NCBI GenBank assembly: GCA_037954235.1
Contig: JBBMOA010000018.1
Span: forward strand, 9,561,001-9,625,000
DNA length: 64,000 nucleotides
Source: Aulostomus chinensis
Lineage: Eukaryota; Chordata; Actinopteri; Syngnathiformes; Aulostomidae
Direction: 5' to 3'
Below, in pieces: positions 27,224-47,398 of this stretch. Both the position numbers and the translations under genes were made by a program. A model generated the notes under the pieces. It saw only the letters and a list, made by a program, of their open reading frames with translations, ran no database searches and was not told the origin of the DNA. The stretch's first letter is position 1. Each line of letters opens with the position of its first letter.

Positions 27224-28708
27224 TCCTTATCTGATCCGGGTCGAGGTGATGGACCCACTTCAAAGTGGACTGGCTTGGTACATGTTCCTGCCTGTTTTTA
27301 TACTAGCTGCAAGATGCCCAATCCCATTTTTAATTGGGAGAATGTTAACATTTTAGAAAGATATGTGTTTTTCTTGTAAATGTTATTTTGTCTATCACAT
27401 GTCAATGCCAACTTCAAACAGTACTGGTCATATCAAACATCACTATCTAGGAATACCCTCTCAGACAGTTCCATATAGGTACAGTGACGACACATTGTCG
27501 AAATGAGCCAACGTGATGATGAGCCGCTGAGCAGAGCGGGGAACGTAACTAATTAAAATGTTGCTGCCTAACTCCACTTTTTTTTGAATGCCTTTCAAAG
27601 ATCTTCTCCCTGTTCATAAAACATGGCCATGAGTGCAAACAAAATTAACCTTTCGTCAACATCTGCCACTGCTAAATTACACTCGCTAATCAGAGTAATC
27701 TTTTTTTTTTTAAATTAAGAAAACCCCCACAGATTGTTTAATCAAAATGAATACAAATCACTCAGGCAGAGAGGGTCATACCATCCCTGAACAACTTTCA
27801 CACAAACAAAAAAGTGAGTTAAATGAACCATGACAGATCAGCGCGGCTACATCCTGAGACTCATTCACAATTAATTAATTTATCCACCAGAATCTGTAAC
27901 TTCGGTCAACAATCGACTTTTAAATTAACTCGAACATCACTTAAAACGTTGAATGCTCTGTAGCAACTACGCAATCATTCGTGTCACTCCCTGCAAAAAG
28001 GTTGGTCCAATTTCTTGAAGAACAGAGAATTGATGTCGCCAGCCGTGGTTTCATTTATCTTAATGGACCTTTTACAGCTTCCATAAAAACACAGTGTGAA
28101 GCAAATTAAGTGGACTTGCACAAATGAAGTGCGCTGTTCCATGAACTTCGGCGATGTTGTCTGAGCGACGTATATCCACTTAAGATGGCATCGCCGCAAA
28201 CACCGGAATAAACACTGCTATATGGACAGAAACAGGAAACATCAGGGACGAGCGAGACACAAACGAGGGGAAAGATTCAAAGCATTTGATGGACGTCATC
28301 ATGTTCTGAGATTTTCTGCCTTAAACCATGCGGCAATCTTGTTTGGGAAAAGATGTCTAAAAAGAATATTTTAAAAAGTTGTATCCCAAAAAAAAACAAA
28401 AAAAAGAGATGGCACCTCAAAATAATGTGCATTTTTAAAGTGTGTCACATTGACCATCAGCTGCTGATTTCTCCTTCAGAGAGGTCTGGAGAGAGCTGCT
28501 GGGAAACATCTTTTCAATTTTCACAGAGCTGGACTGCATCTGCTTTCCTACTGCTTCCAGTCTTTGTGTAAAACGAGAAAAATACCACCCTGCTGAAACT
28601 GATATCAGTCTCCTCATCTGCGAGTGGCGGGTGGTGATAGATTTCGACCTGTCAAGTTTTGATACTATTTTCTAAAATATGGTGCCCATTTCTGTAATAT
28701 GGAATAAA
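27224..28708 (+). other. probable fscn2 3' untranslated region
   Basis: Non-coding sequence after the fscn2 stop. AATAAA hexamers occur at 28207-28212 and 28703-28708. A strong AATAAATAAA at about 31789-31798 could serve a longer transcript. The true 3' end is not determined. Confidence 0.4.
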
Positions 28709-28829
28709 AAAAATGAGACATTACTTCTGACGCACCTGTGCTGAATTCATGTGATGTCGCCAAGTCGGGATTTCACTGTGTCCGTGAAATTTTTATATTG
28801 TAATGTGGGAATTAAAAGGTACGCTAATT

Positions 28830-28852
28830 AAAAAAAAAAAAAAAAAAAAAAA
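28830..28852. repeat. poly(A) tract
   Basis: An A homopolymer of 23 nt, about 120 bp beyond a candidate fscn2 polyadenylation signal. It could be plain simple sequence or the tail of an old retrotransposed fragment; no body of such a fragment is recognisable. Confidence 0.8.
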
Positions 28853-31800
28853 GAATAGTAGCTTTTTCATGCTCAAGACATGACTAATGGTTTCCATTTT
28901 TTTCATACCGGTACTTTCCTTGAAAACACAGAAAAATCCTCATCCTTGCAACTCATGTTTTGCTGAGGAGTTTTTCAAACAAGAAGGGCTGTCGATGTTA
29001 ATTTTCCCAGGCCAAAAACTCATTAATCCTATTATATACCCCACCTTTAAAAATGCTAAATTTACATTGGTTAATACGACCTATTTGATATCTTTTGATA
29101 TTCATCTTTCACGTGACTCTCCCTGAATCGATCATACACGTCTGGACACAAAGTATATGTCGCTATGCAGTCAAGAGGACGACATGAAGCTGTAAACTCT
29201 TCATTCTATAGATTTATGTCATATTTTTGCCATAATACATAATCCACACGTAGTCATCTGCATTGTTTAATGTCAGAATCAATGGTTTTGTGAACTTGCA
29301 ACTTTTAGAGGAACGTTTTAGAAAGCAATGTCTTCAAGGTTTGCTCATCTATACATCCTGTATACATGTATATGTTTGTTGTTTTTCAATTTTTTTTCTG
29401 ATATGATTTTTGAAAATGTCAACAACAATAATAATAAAAAAAAAAACAACAACAACTTGACAATATCTTTCTTCTCTCTGGATGAGTTTGCTCAGGGTGT
29501 GGGACAGTATTTGCAGGTTCGGTTGAGGGACTCCTGCTGTCCACAAGTTCATGGGTCCTTGTGTGAGAAACTGAATTGCTGCTGTGGGAAAATGTTTCTG
29601 AACAAAAAAAAAAGAAACTGTCGATATACCTCTTGAGGGGAGTATTTATTTTAGGACCATTTTATAAAACTCCACTAAATCTGTCTGTGGTTTTAATGTT
29701 TTGACAGATCCGTATACCTTTTAAGTTCACAGTATTGGCAGGAAACCCCCCCCCCCCCCAATACAAGCACACAAGCACAGCCAGATGTATGCCTTACAGG
29801 TAGACATGAGTCGAATTCCCGGATTTGCCCTGCACGTTTCCTCTTCTCGTATTCTCCGTGTTTCCTGTCTGTCTCCACGGAAAAATAAATAAATAAATAA
29901 AAAAAAATTAAAAAACAATCACAAAATATCAGAAAAAAACTGAACTACTTGTGTAGCTTACCCATCTTTTGAAAAATAGATCATTATTACACAACAACGA
30001 AACAGTACTGAATATAAGTGCTTACATGGAGTATACTTGAAAGTTTAACCTTATGAATCAAAAATGAAAACTACGTAGTCGTGTCCTTTAATGTCTTGAT
30101 TTGAAGTGTTAAAAATGTCTGTGTTCAAATCTGCCGATGAAGTCCCAAACGGGAGTCATACACGATACGGATGCAGATATAAGTGTTATTACCCCTCACA
30201 CACAGGTTGGACAAAGAAATAATGGGAATTAATTCCACATTAATATCAATGGTGGCTCTTCATCAATGTCTCAAACCTCAGGACCCTAAAATTTGGTAGC
30301 TACATGGAATTCAGCCTTTGTCAGGGTTATCAATTACCTCTACAGTCTGTAACAGAGCCACTCAGTGCAAGAAAATCTAGGTGTGCCAGCTCAACGGTTC
30401 ATGTTGGTTCACTGCCGCCGTGGCTAACATGGAAACGATGCGTTGTTATTCACAAGTTCTTTTTCCCGCAACTGGATTAGTCACAGTGTCCAAAATCACT
30501 CACACACAAATTCCTTTGTAAGACAAACACAATTGTAAATGGTACAAAGAGTAAATTCAGAGTTGGGACGCATGAATCACTCTCACTGCACATCGCTGCT
30601 GACGGGTGACGAGTTACACGACAGTCACTTTTTTTCTTTTTGTCAATATAAAAATGGAAATTTTTGGATTGTGGGATTATCAGCGGGAAGTCAGTGTGTG
30701 GCATGTCAGCTGTATCTCTCTTTGAGGGTATTAGATTGAAATAAAGCACAACTGTGCAGATGTACTACAACTGTTGGATGATTTCTTGGGTGTGATTACT
30801 GAGCAGGGAGCTTAATACTTCGTTTAAAACTTGCTCATTGTTTCGTACTGTCAGAGCTGTTGTCTTAAATACACTTATGCAGCTATTTGACATTTTCATT
30901 ACTGCACCAGAAAACACATTCCAAAAAAAAACCCAACATGTTCCCATTAGTACACTAGGTGGCAGTGTGTACCTCTCCTACATCTCTGCTAATAACAAGT
31001 GACAAGTGCTGTGAAAATATGAAGCCAGCAGTGCAAACAGGGTTACAACAAAGTGATGGAGCCCCACCAGGCAGAAACTGAGCCCCTCTGACATCCGTTT
31101 GTGATATTGTAATTGGAACTGGCACCAAAAAGCCAGGAGGAAAAAAAAGATACCTTGATTTTCCATTATCTATTGTCTCCTTGTGTCTGCAAGTCAGTTG
31201 ATAACAACGTTTGGGGTCTACAACGTATTTTACAACAGTGTTTTTCTTAAATGTTGGCCGTATTTTGCAGCCCTCTCGCTTGAAAATACATTTTTTTAAA
31301 AAAAACTCTTTTCCCAAGTCAGTGCACTTCAAATTGTAAAAAAACAAACATAAACATGATGATTGATAACAAAGCACAAGTAAGAATCACTTAAAGCATT
31401 TACACAAAATGATTTTCCCAATATATGGATTAGAAATGGTTTGGTCCTATCTGCTGTATTTGGCATTGTAAATTACATCTTTATTTTGGATGTTAAATCC
31501 ATTTTTAATGATTATTTATTCGTACTATATAGATCGAGTTCGCACTCTTTTCTTCCTTCTTTTCAATCCATCTTATGTACAAATTTGTTCTTGCAACCAA
31601 GGCATTCTTAACCCTCAATTTAGTCTTACAGGAAGGAAGTAGTGAGTTCTTTTCTCCTGGCATACATTGTTTATGTCTAGTAAAGTCTTTTTGCAAGTGT
31701 GCACGCAACAGTTCATGAAAGAGACCCATTGTGATTTTTGTTATGTCTGCTCTCTTTTTATCTGTTTTTTTTTCTTCTTTTGTTCAAAATAAATAAAGTC

Positions 31801-33060
31801 ATTCATTCAGTCACTGGTTTCTGGATTGCCTCCTGTTGCTTGATTCCATAATGACACTGGCAGACGTTTTCTTTGAGAGTCACAGCCCAGAACCGCCCTG
31901 CTCACCAGCCTCGATCATTGCGCACCACAAACCGAGATATAACAGATTAGCTTTTTCTTTTTATTAACTCTAATGTGACAAAGACTCTGCTTTTGGAGAA
32001 GCGGTTGAATAGCGCGATGTCTGCCTTTGGAATGAGAGAATTAAATGAGTCAGTGCTTGCCCACACACACAAAATCTGAAACTTAATAAAATTTGGGTAA
32101 GAAGGGCTGTGAACTGGAAAACTGTAGAACTCTGAGGAGAATAGAAGGTCTGAGGTGAACGTGCCCACTGTTTTTCTTCCTGTGTGCGCTAAGGCAACGC
32201 CGCGGCCTGTAGCCCGTGTTGTTCTGGATAAACAATACATAAAATAATGTTTTTTTTTAATGTAGGTTTTTGCACACAAGATTTGAATACTGTCAATCAG
32301 AGCCGCCAAACATGTCATTTAAAAAATATGAACCTTTAACAGGGAAGAAATGTAATTTCATTTGAATTGGAAAAGACGAGACAAACTCATCTTTTATGCA
32401 AATAAATTTCTGTCAAGTTTTGCCAGTTGCTTGGGTTCGATGGTGACATTTCATTAAAATACATCTCGACTCGATGACAGACTGGTCCATACAGGCTTCA
32501 GGGGAGATGAACTGGGAATTTTCATCCTTGAATAATGTGAATAATTCATTTTTATATATTTGTACAGCCTCAACGCTCTACTCTTGTCGCTTGTTCGTGA
32601 TTAAATCCGACTGTATTTCACTTCTGTCTTCAGGGTGAGGTCTCCTGTGAAGCTCGCCTCTGCTCATGTCTGTTCAGTTGCTGTTTCTTCTGTTACAAAT
32701 GGTGTTTGCCCGCTTTATTGGATTCTTTTTTTTGGGGGGGGGGGGGTCTTCTGTTTTGTTTGGGCTCTTTTGGACTTTCTTTGTTTGGTTTTAGATTTGG
32801 GGGATTTACACTGTTTGGATTCCTCTGTTTTGATTTCTTGTTTTAATTACATTTGTGAACTACGACTGCTTCCTCAAAAGTTTGTGTTTGGGTCCGGTGT
32901 GCTTGTGTGTCCATGACAACAACAGTTTCTCAATAATAAGTGAACAAGTTTTACTCTAGTGTGACGAAACAAAACTATTGAGGGCAGGATAAATATTCGA
33001 CTGAAAGCCCACAAACTCTAACTAGCAGTAACCAGGCGTAGTGTTTGGGGTGACTTGTCT

Positions 33061-33391
33061 TCAAGTGATACTTAACAAAAAGTGTATTTTGCCTTTTAAA
33101 TACTCAGAAAAACGTGTCACTGAACACCAGCTGGATGTAGAAAAGATAAGATTACGGCATGGTGGAGGATTTGTCGATGGACGTTTCGGGACAGTTTAGC
33201 TATCGTTAGCTGTCAGTCGTCGTTAGCCTTCGAGCTACATATACGTGGCTGGCTCTTCCTGCGTTCTGAAGTTACTAAGAAGTAATAGGAGGAAGAAGTA
33301 TATAAATAAGAAGTAGTAGGAGGGAAAAACACCAATGTTTGAGGACTTGAAAGGCAAAACACACTGTCTGGTGAATGAATGAATCACTTGA
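33061..33391. mobile_element. MITE-like element with terminal inverted repeats, copy B
   Basis: The left end TCAAGTGATACTTAAC with AAAAAGTGTATTTTGCCTTT is answered at the right end by sequence that reads TCAAGTGATTCATTCATTCA and then GTGTTTTGCCTTTCAAG on the opposite strand. The inverted ends and the internal GTTAGC-containing segment resemble copy A at 16.1 kb. About 330 bp, no coding capacity. Confidence 0.6.
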
Positions 33392-34965
33392 GAAAGGCTG
33401 TAGAAACCTGCCTATTGCCTTGAAAATTTAATTACACAAAGAGTCCATCTCTCTGCCTCCTTGCAAAATAAATCAACTGACCTTCCCGAATGTGTTAAAA
33501 TCCACAGCAGGAAAAAAATGAACATGATAGATGACATCATATTTCATTTCCACACAACTGGCCTGCATGTGCTGCTTGTAATAGAAATTGTTGAAGAGTA
33601 AATACAAATCCGTCTAAGAAATCTTTTGAAAGTTTCAACCAGACACATTAGTTGCCACTGCATGTCAATACTTTTTGTTGTGTCAAGACAACCATTGGTA
33701 ATTAAAAGGCACAGCCGTTTCGGCCCACCTGAAATTGAAATCCCGTCGGGTAAGAGCCGAGCCTGCAGAACACAACAAACCACCAATGATGAAAAAGCCC
33801 CCTTTTTTTTTTCTTTTTTATTAAGGACCCAAAAAAAGGCACATTGAACACCTTAAATTTAATGAGCTCAACTTTTACGACAAAGAATAGAATGTAGAAG
33901 AGGAGTCCCTGCAGGCAGCTGTTGGTCAAAAGGCTAAACTGACAGAACACAGCCTCAGCACACACTCCTTCCAATTATAGCTAAACTGCTGGAAGGATGG
34001 AATGACCGCAAACAGAGAGTAGCCTCAACCTGCGGCCAGAATCACCTCCACTGACGACAAGAGGACAGAACAGAGATTGTTGGTGTTAAGAGATGAAACA
34101 AACTAGGTGAATTTGATTGCTGCCCTCCGCCTCCTGTCACTGTTGGCGCGTGACACACAGCTCTCCCGCTTGTTTTTTGCTATTTCACCTTCACTATTCT
34201 AAAGGGATCTGGAGAGGCAGATTATTGAGATACAAAATACGTCAAACTCAAAGACTGTTTTTGACGGAGCTACTGAGCAGCTCTGATCCAAGGTTGGTTT
34301 TAGACACTGCTGGTTATTCAAAGGAGAATTCAAAGAATGTCCATGTAGAGAAAAGAGGTTCCACACATTTGTGCCTCCACATGGTTAGAAGCTGCATTCA
34401 TTCCCCTGGTATTATACTGAAGGAACTGCAGCATCTACTTCATTAACAATTAGCGACAAGACCAAAAGCCACAAGTGATAAAATTAATTGGAACATCCAC
34501 ATTCCTCAACAGTGCAATGACCTTCCAAAGACACACAGAGTGTTAGCGTTCACGGCGCATCGCGGCCGGGTTTACAAGAGGTGCTTCTCATTAAGCAGCT
34601 GTAACTGTGACATACAACAATGCTCCTGCAGCACACTTTCCTGCAAGCAAAATGACCGCCACCCCCACCCCCACCGCCACCGCGCCCTTGCAGGATTTAG
34701 AAAGCATGTCAAGAATCAATACTTCTATACAGAAAGCGAGTGTAGATGACAAGTGAATGATCCATAGTCGCTATGCAGCCCCTGGTGGTGTGTGAACAAC
34801 TCAGCTGCCACTGCAGAATGGTGATAAGGAGGATTAGCACAATCTATCAGCGTCAGAAACAAGAGCAACAAGTCTCCTGAGCGAGGACGGGGGTGTCGGG
34901 GATGAAGCATCTGGATTGAAGAGATGATCTGGGTTCGTGTACCTGACTGTACTACCACTTGAATG

Positions 34966-35220
34966 GCTTAAAGAGATACTTCACTCAAAACCTGTATTTT
35001 GCCTTTCAAGTGCGAAAAAAATTCCACATGCAAAATGTTTTGTTTTTTTTCATCCCTCCTGCATTTCTTCTTTGTGAGTCCAGATTTGGAGCTGCTACAA
35101 ACCTTTGATTTAATAACTGCAAATCGACAAAATGGCCAAACGCGCTGTGTTTTCAGCTGCATTCACAAGCTAATCAAGATGGTACTCAAAGCTACGGAGT
35201 AGCTACCATAAAACTACAAT
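34966..35220. mobile_element. MITE-like fragment related to copies A and B
   Basis: The sequence TTAAAGAGATACTTCACTC followed by CTGTATTTTGCCTTTCAAG resembles the left ends of the elements at 16.1 and 33.1 kb, and the internal CTTTGTGAGTCCA resembles copy A. No matching right inverted repeat was found, so this may be truncated. The right boundary is arbitrary. Confidence 0.35.
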
Positions 35221-35626
35221 ATTTGATCTGGCCTTGCTGCTTGCTTGCAGCTATGCTGAATGCACGAATGAACATGAAGCAGATGCCGTTATGTTTGACA
35301 TTATGTTGGTTAGTGTATTGCAATTAAATCGCAACGAAGTTGGAAAGAGCAGTCTCGCAGGTGCAGCTCCTGGAGACGGTTGTGAGTGTGACGGACGCGA
35401 GTGCCTTCATTAGTGGTTGGCTTTATTCTGTTTATGGGACTTCCACAAGTACAATGACAGCAATATGGCAGTTCGGATCAATTAAGTTTTTCAGCTTCGG
35501 GCTATGTGGTTGCTGGCGCTAGCTAACGTACTGTGCTGTCAGAAATTTTAGAAAATAGGAGTGAAGCAAACAGCGAGATATCACTACAGAAGCTCCACCA
35601 CACCAGACCTTTAAACTGGAGACCAA

Positions 35627-35646
35627 ACACACACACACACACACAC
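35627..35646. repeat. (AC)n microsatellite
   Basis: Ten perfect CA dinucleotides. Confidence 0.9.
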
Positions 35647-36306
35647 AAAACCCAAACATAATTTTGGAAATGTTAATTCACACTGCTGGTAAAAAGGAAC
35701 GATGGAAGCAACGTTCGCAGTCTTCCCTGCAGCAAAACTATATAATCTCATCCGTGTGTGTGATATCACACTGAAGAGCTGATTTATGATCACGTAAATG
35801 AAGCAATATCAAAGGAGCTTGAAGACGATCATATCCCATCCTCCCTCCCCACAATATTGAAGTCCTTGCACTATTTTCTGTCATTTTTTTCCCCACATGC
35901 TGCGATAACAAGAGAATTTCCAGAGTACAGGAAGAATAAAGCTGATCTTATCTCATCTGTAAGGCATCAACCTCAGCCTGCTATGTTGCACTACGGCTCT
36001 TCTTTACAATGTTGCTGAGTGGAGCAATTGTCTTGTGTTTAGGGGTGGAAATTGATTGTGAAAAATGGACAAAGCCCACTGTGTGATTGCCTGAACTCTG
36101 ACATTCTGGCTGGTGAAATAAACAAACCCTCTTTCTCACTCTGCAGTAAGAGCGTAGAAAACATCCAGCTGCAGCCTCTCAGCATAAAAATAATAATAAC
36201 TGTCCTTCTTGAACACAGCAAGCGCGGCTGATGCTTGTCGCAAACCAGACAATGTGATCATGTCGGATCAGCTATCCTGATATTATCTGTGACAGAAAAT
36301 GACAAA

Positions 36307-36820
36307 TTTAAATGCTGACATTTTGGTAAATACACTTATTTGCCATTCAAGAAGATGGATACCCTTCTCTCTGCTTTGGGTGCATTAGGCAGCTGAGAAA
36401 CACAGACACCTGCTGACCGCTAGTTAGCTTAGCACAATGAATGACAGTGAATGTGCTGTGTAGCATAGCTTTGTCTCAACTGCTCACCTGCTTTTTTCGG
36501 CTGAAGGTTTTAATTGTGGTAGCAGTCACTGCACTGCACGGCATTCTAAGAATAACAAGTCTCATTACTTTATTCGTCATTTCGTAGCAAATTTTGCCCA
36601 CAACAGCGGATATATTAAAAGACAAGTGTATTTTGTGGTATGCTAACCTGCCCACCCACTGCAATTCATTGCGTAAAGCTAGTTAGCAGTTACTTGGTGT
36701 CGGTGGGTCTCAGCTCCTTAATGCACGCACAAAGAACAGAAAAGTATCCATCTTCTTGTCTGGCTCTGTTGAGGACGGCAAATAAACATATTTCCCCAAA
36801 AGTTGGTGTGTTCCTTTAAA
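36307..36820. mobile_element. non-autonomous DNA transposon (MITE) with imperfect inverted ends
   Basis: The left end (TTTAAA at 36307, then ACATTTTGGTAAATACACTT and ATTTGCC) is matched at the right end, which on the other strand reads TTTAAAGGAACACACC, then AACTTTTGGGGAAATATGTT and TATTTGCC. The 0.5-kb length, absence of coding sequence and internal CTAGTTAGC motifs fit a widespread kind of fish MITE. I do not assign a family name. Confidence 0.65.
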
Positions 36821-37971
36821 TCTGTCACAAAAATGTGACCAAACATATCAAAGTTACAGTCCAATATCTAGCTGGGTGATTTTAGTACTTCATTTTGAGC
36901 TTACGTAAACATGACAAGCTCAAAATGCCACATTTTCTTCCATTCCTGCCAAGTCCATTTGACTCAAGTTAAAGTACTGATAAAGTACTAATTTTTAGCG
37001 TCGAGGTACTGTAGATCTGCGAAATGGAACTTTGAAAATACAGAAATCCTTGAGATTTATTTTCCAGTAAGGCTGTTTGAAACCATCCTGAAATCCAGCA
37101 GCCAAGTCAGTCCACACATCAGTCCAGAGTGAGTACTTGAAAATTGCTTTCATTTAAAGGCCAAATGCAACTTGACAGAGTCTGGAGAGTTTTATAGGTG
37201 TGAACGTGTGGAGATGTTCCCAATGTGCAAAGCTATTAAACCTGCTGTGCCCCCACTGACTCCAGGTTGTAATTGTTAAATGAGTCTCGATATTATATTT
37301 GGAAAAGAAAACTATGGTTCAGAAATCAGATTTTTGTCGAGTTGAGTCACATTACTGAGATTGTTTTTAACATCAAAATGAGGTTTTATGCTCTATTTTA
37401 ATCCTCCCAGGTGACTTCAATCTATCAACGCAGCCCCCTGCTTTTCTTTACACTGTTACTCCCAAACTGGATGCGATAAACTGGGCAAGCCTTCAGCTCT
37501 TTACGTCTCCTAAAAGACGGTTAGTGGAAAAAAGGTCAGAAATTCCCAAATAAGAGCCTTCTTCTCAGATAGGAAACTACATTTTGAAGAGTACTGCCGA
37601 AACGTTACATCACTTCGTTGATACTGTGTCAAATTTAAACACAGCTGAAGAATTTACTTCAATTTGGAAAGTACTGCAAATGTGTGCAGTGTGAATTATA
37701 TTCACAGCCAGGCCACTTGCTGAGTGAGATCCCCGACTGGGCAAACAGATCAAATAACTTCATTTCCATGTAAATGCACGACAACAAACATCTGACGCAA
37801 CTATAAAGCATATTGAAGGCATTTTTCCTGCGCCGCTCCTGGATCGTGTGAAGAATATCATTATTTTAATAGCTGCATGTCTTTCCTCCTTTGCATCCAT
37901 TTGGTTCTGAGCCATAATGTCACAGGTTTATTCTTAACTAAACTCGGCTAATGTGACCTTTTGCGCATTAT

Positions 37972-37991
37972 AAAAAAAAAAAAAAAAAAAA
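37972..37991. repeat. poly(A) tract
   Basis: A run of about 20 A in intergenic DNA. Confidence 0.8.
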
Positions 37992-38234
37992 ACGCTTACA
38001 AAAAAGAGCTTTTTAAACCAAAAGGCAGCTTATTTCAGACACCCTTCATTATTCCTTTTGTTATCTCATATACGATAACTATTCCATCATTTTAATGGCT
38101 GAATGAACTAACTCAACTGATTTATGAAAGAAGCAGAACATAATCTGATTCATAAACTCAAGAAAGCCTGTCTGATACCGTTGCAACCATATTTCCAAGG
38201 TTCCTAGTATAATTTTAAGATAAATGTCTTGTAC

Positions 38235-38302
38235 CTGAAGGCTGCTCTGAGGTGCTGGGCTTGTTTCTCTCCTTCGTTTGTCACGACGACTGAGTTCTGC
38301 AC
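38235..38302 (-). other. possible isolated minus-strand exon
   Basis: On the minus strand a pyrimidine-rich tract ending in TTGTAG precedes 68 nt that read openly as VQNSVVVTNEGEKQAQHLRA and a few more residues, then CAG|GTACAAG. Both splice sites look good. The phase does not join in frame with the minus-strand exon at 39159-39277, so it may be an untranslated or alternative exon of that transcript, part of another gene, or chance. I do not recognise the peptide. Confidence 0.25.
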
Positions 38303-38734
38303 CTACAATTTTAAAAAAACAACAACAACAGAAAACAGCAAGAGTTCAACATAGTTTTTATCATAATACATTAAACATTAAATTAAATTGCTGTAATTGC
38401 AGGGAACAGTAATTAGCCTCATTTGTAAGAGTAAACCGATATGAAGTAAGTTGAGAGGTGATAGGAACTCATTGTAACTTAATCAAATGAGAATTTACAA
38501 GTTTCATCGGTCGTCATGACACATTCAGAGCTCTCAGTCCTCCCTTGGAGAGCATTAAAGTAAAGTTTTAATGAGAGATGTTGGTTTCCTTTCCACATTT
38601 ATTTGCAAGAGATGAAAACAGATTTGTTGCATCTAGACATCTGTGAATGTTTACACATTTTTATATACAGAAAGAGACATTAAAAGCACCAAGTTTCCAT
38701 GGAGAAACACATGACTAGTGACACCAAAGTCATT

Positions 38735-39277
38735 TCACTCCCACTGGAGCGTCCACACTGGATGATCTGGTTCAAATTTGAGTTCAGGCGACCTGCAAAC
38801 ATAAATTAGATCAGAATTTGCGTTGTTTTAAATTATTTAGACTGTCTGAAATAAGTCTCGATACAATCTGGATATGCCAAAAATCAGACTGGGGATCAGT
38901 TTGAACAAGGCCTTAGACTCGTTCAGAAAGGTCCAACCAGTGTAGCATACGTTCACTCGCTTGCCAACAGTTACACCTAAGCCATAACACCTACACCTAC
39001 AGCCATAGCACTACACGATACAACAGCCCCAGCCTTCCCATCAGTTATTGTTTAAATCCATCTTAATTATATGAATTGTTGTTTTTAAAATGTCACGATT
39101 ATGTTTTTCAACTTTTTAACGGGAAAAAAAAATAAGCAACAGGTTTGATCGATCTCACCTTGATTTACTCGGTATGTCAACAGCCAAAATACCACCCGGA
39201 AGCTCCAAAACAAGCGTCCACAAAACACTAAATGACGTCATTCCTCCCCTGTACTCTTCTGGCGCGTCGTCGCTCAT
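38735..39277 (-). CDS. tentative two-exon small gene (58 aa), divergent from tmem235
   Basis: Not recognised. On the minus strand an ATG at 39277-39275 opens a frame of 119 nt that ends at 39159 in a consensus donor (TCAAG|GTGAGA). The next exon begins at 38792 after TTTATGTTTGCAG, joins in phase 2 and reads to a TGA ending at 38735, giving 58 aa. An AATAAA on the minus strand at 38603-38598 would end the transcript about 130 nt later. Residues about 14-34 are hydrophobic (FSVLWTLVLELPGGILAV), perhaps a signal or membrane segment if translation begins at the second Met (residue 13), which has the better context. The presumed start lies about 660 bp from the tmem235 ATG on the opposite strand, so a shared promoter is likely. 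The transcript could equally be non-coding. Confidence 0.3.
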
Positions 39278-39330
39278 ACAGTGACGTGACGAGCTCCGAG
39301 GCTCGAGACTTCAAGCTACGCCACCTACAG
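39225..39330. promoter_or_regulatory. CpG-rich CRE-containing region between divergent transcripts
   Basis: A locally CpG-rich segment in AT-rich surroundings, with a palindromic TGACGTCA at 39233-39240 and a further GTGACGTGACG near 39281-39291. It overlaps the 5' exon of the tentative minus-strand transcript and lies about 650 bp upstream of the tmem235 start codon. Promoter function is inferred. Confidence 0.4.
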
Positions 39331-39937
39331 GACACCTCTGGTTCCACAGGTAGAAGCTTCACCTGGGCTCATATTTGTTGTTTGAAGTAACCAGGATGCT
39401 GCGAATGTCACAGATATAGAAACCCACAGAGTTGACGTATAATGGATGTCACCTTTGGTTTTCTCTGTTGACGAATTATTTGCTTGGAATGTGATAAAGT
39501 CGAGTAAAGAAGGCTGATATAAAACCGGAAATATAAGCATTTTGTTGTTGTAAAAGAAATAAAATTTCGTAAAGCACAAACAAATGTCAGCATTTTAATC
39601 TGAAATCCAAACCCGGAAGTGAGTTGCTCTCTTTTAGAACCTTGACACCGGCTCAACCCAGGAGCCCAGTAAACCACAGTCACCTGCCAGGCGCATCTCT
39701 CCTCTCTGCGCTTTAGTTGTTTTCTTTTTATTCTGAGCTTGAAACGATCACCTGGAAGAGTTTTTTTTTCTCTCTCCTGAACAAAATTTCAGAAAGATGG
39801 ATAGACGGCGTTTCACAAGAAAACATCCATCTGTAGAGCTTTTACGCATCGCACATCTTGGAGCGTTGATTTCAGCGTAGAAAAATTGAGGAGGGGAAAA
39901 AAAAAGTGGAATATCACATTAACTGCAGGGCTGTATA

Positions 39938-47398
<7,461 letters not shown>

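Larger units (their letters stand above)
28709..38234. other. intergenic region between fscn2 and tmem235
   Basis: No recognisable gene. It contains homopolymer tracts (A at 28830-28852, C near 29747-29758, G near 32735-32746, A near 37972-37991), an (AC)n run at 35627-35646 and three elements with terminal inverted repeats or MITE-like ends, listed separately. Open frames in this span are short and unlike known proteins. Confidence 0.55.

Noticed and set aside
37411..37522. Possible + strand exon reading DFNLSTQPPAFLYTVTPKLD and onward between a CCTCCCAG and a GTTAGT
   Set aside because: Open for its full length, but it is isolated, the donor is weak and no neighbouring exon or family match supports it.
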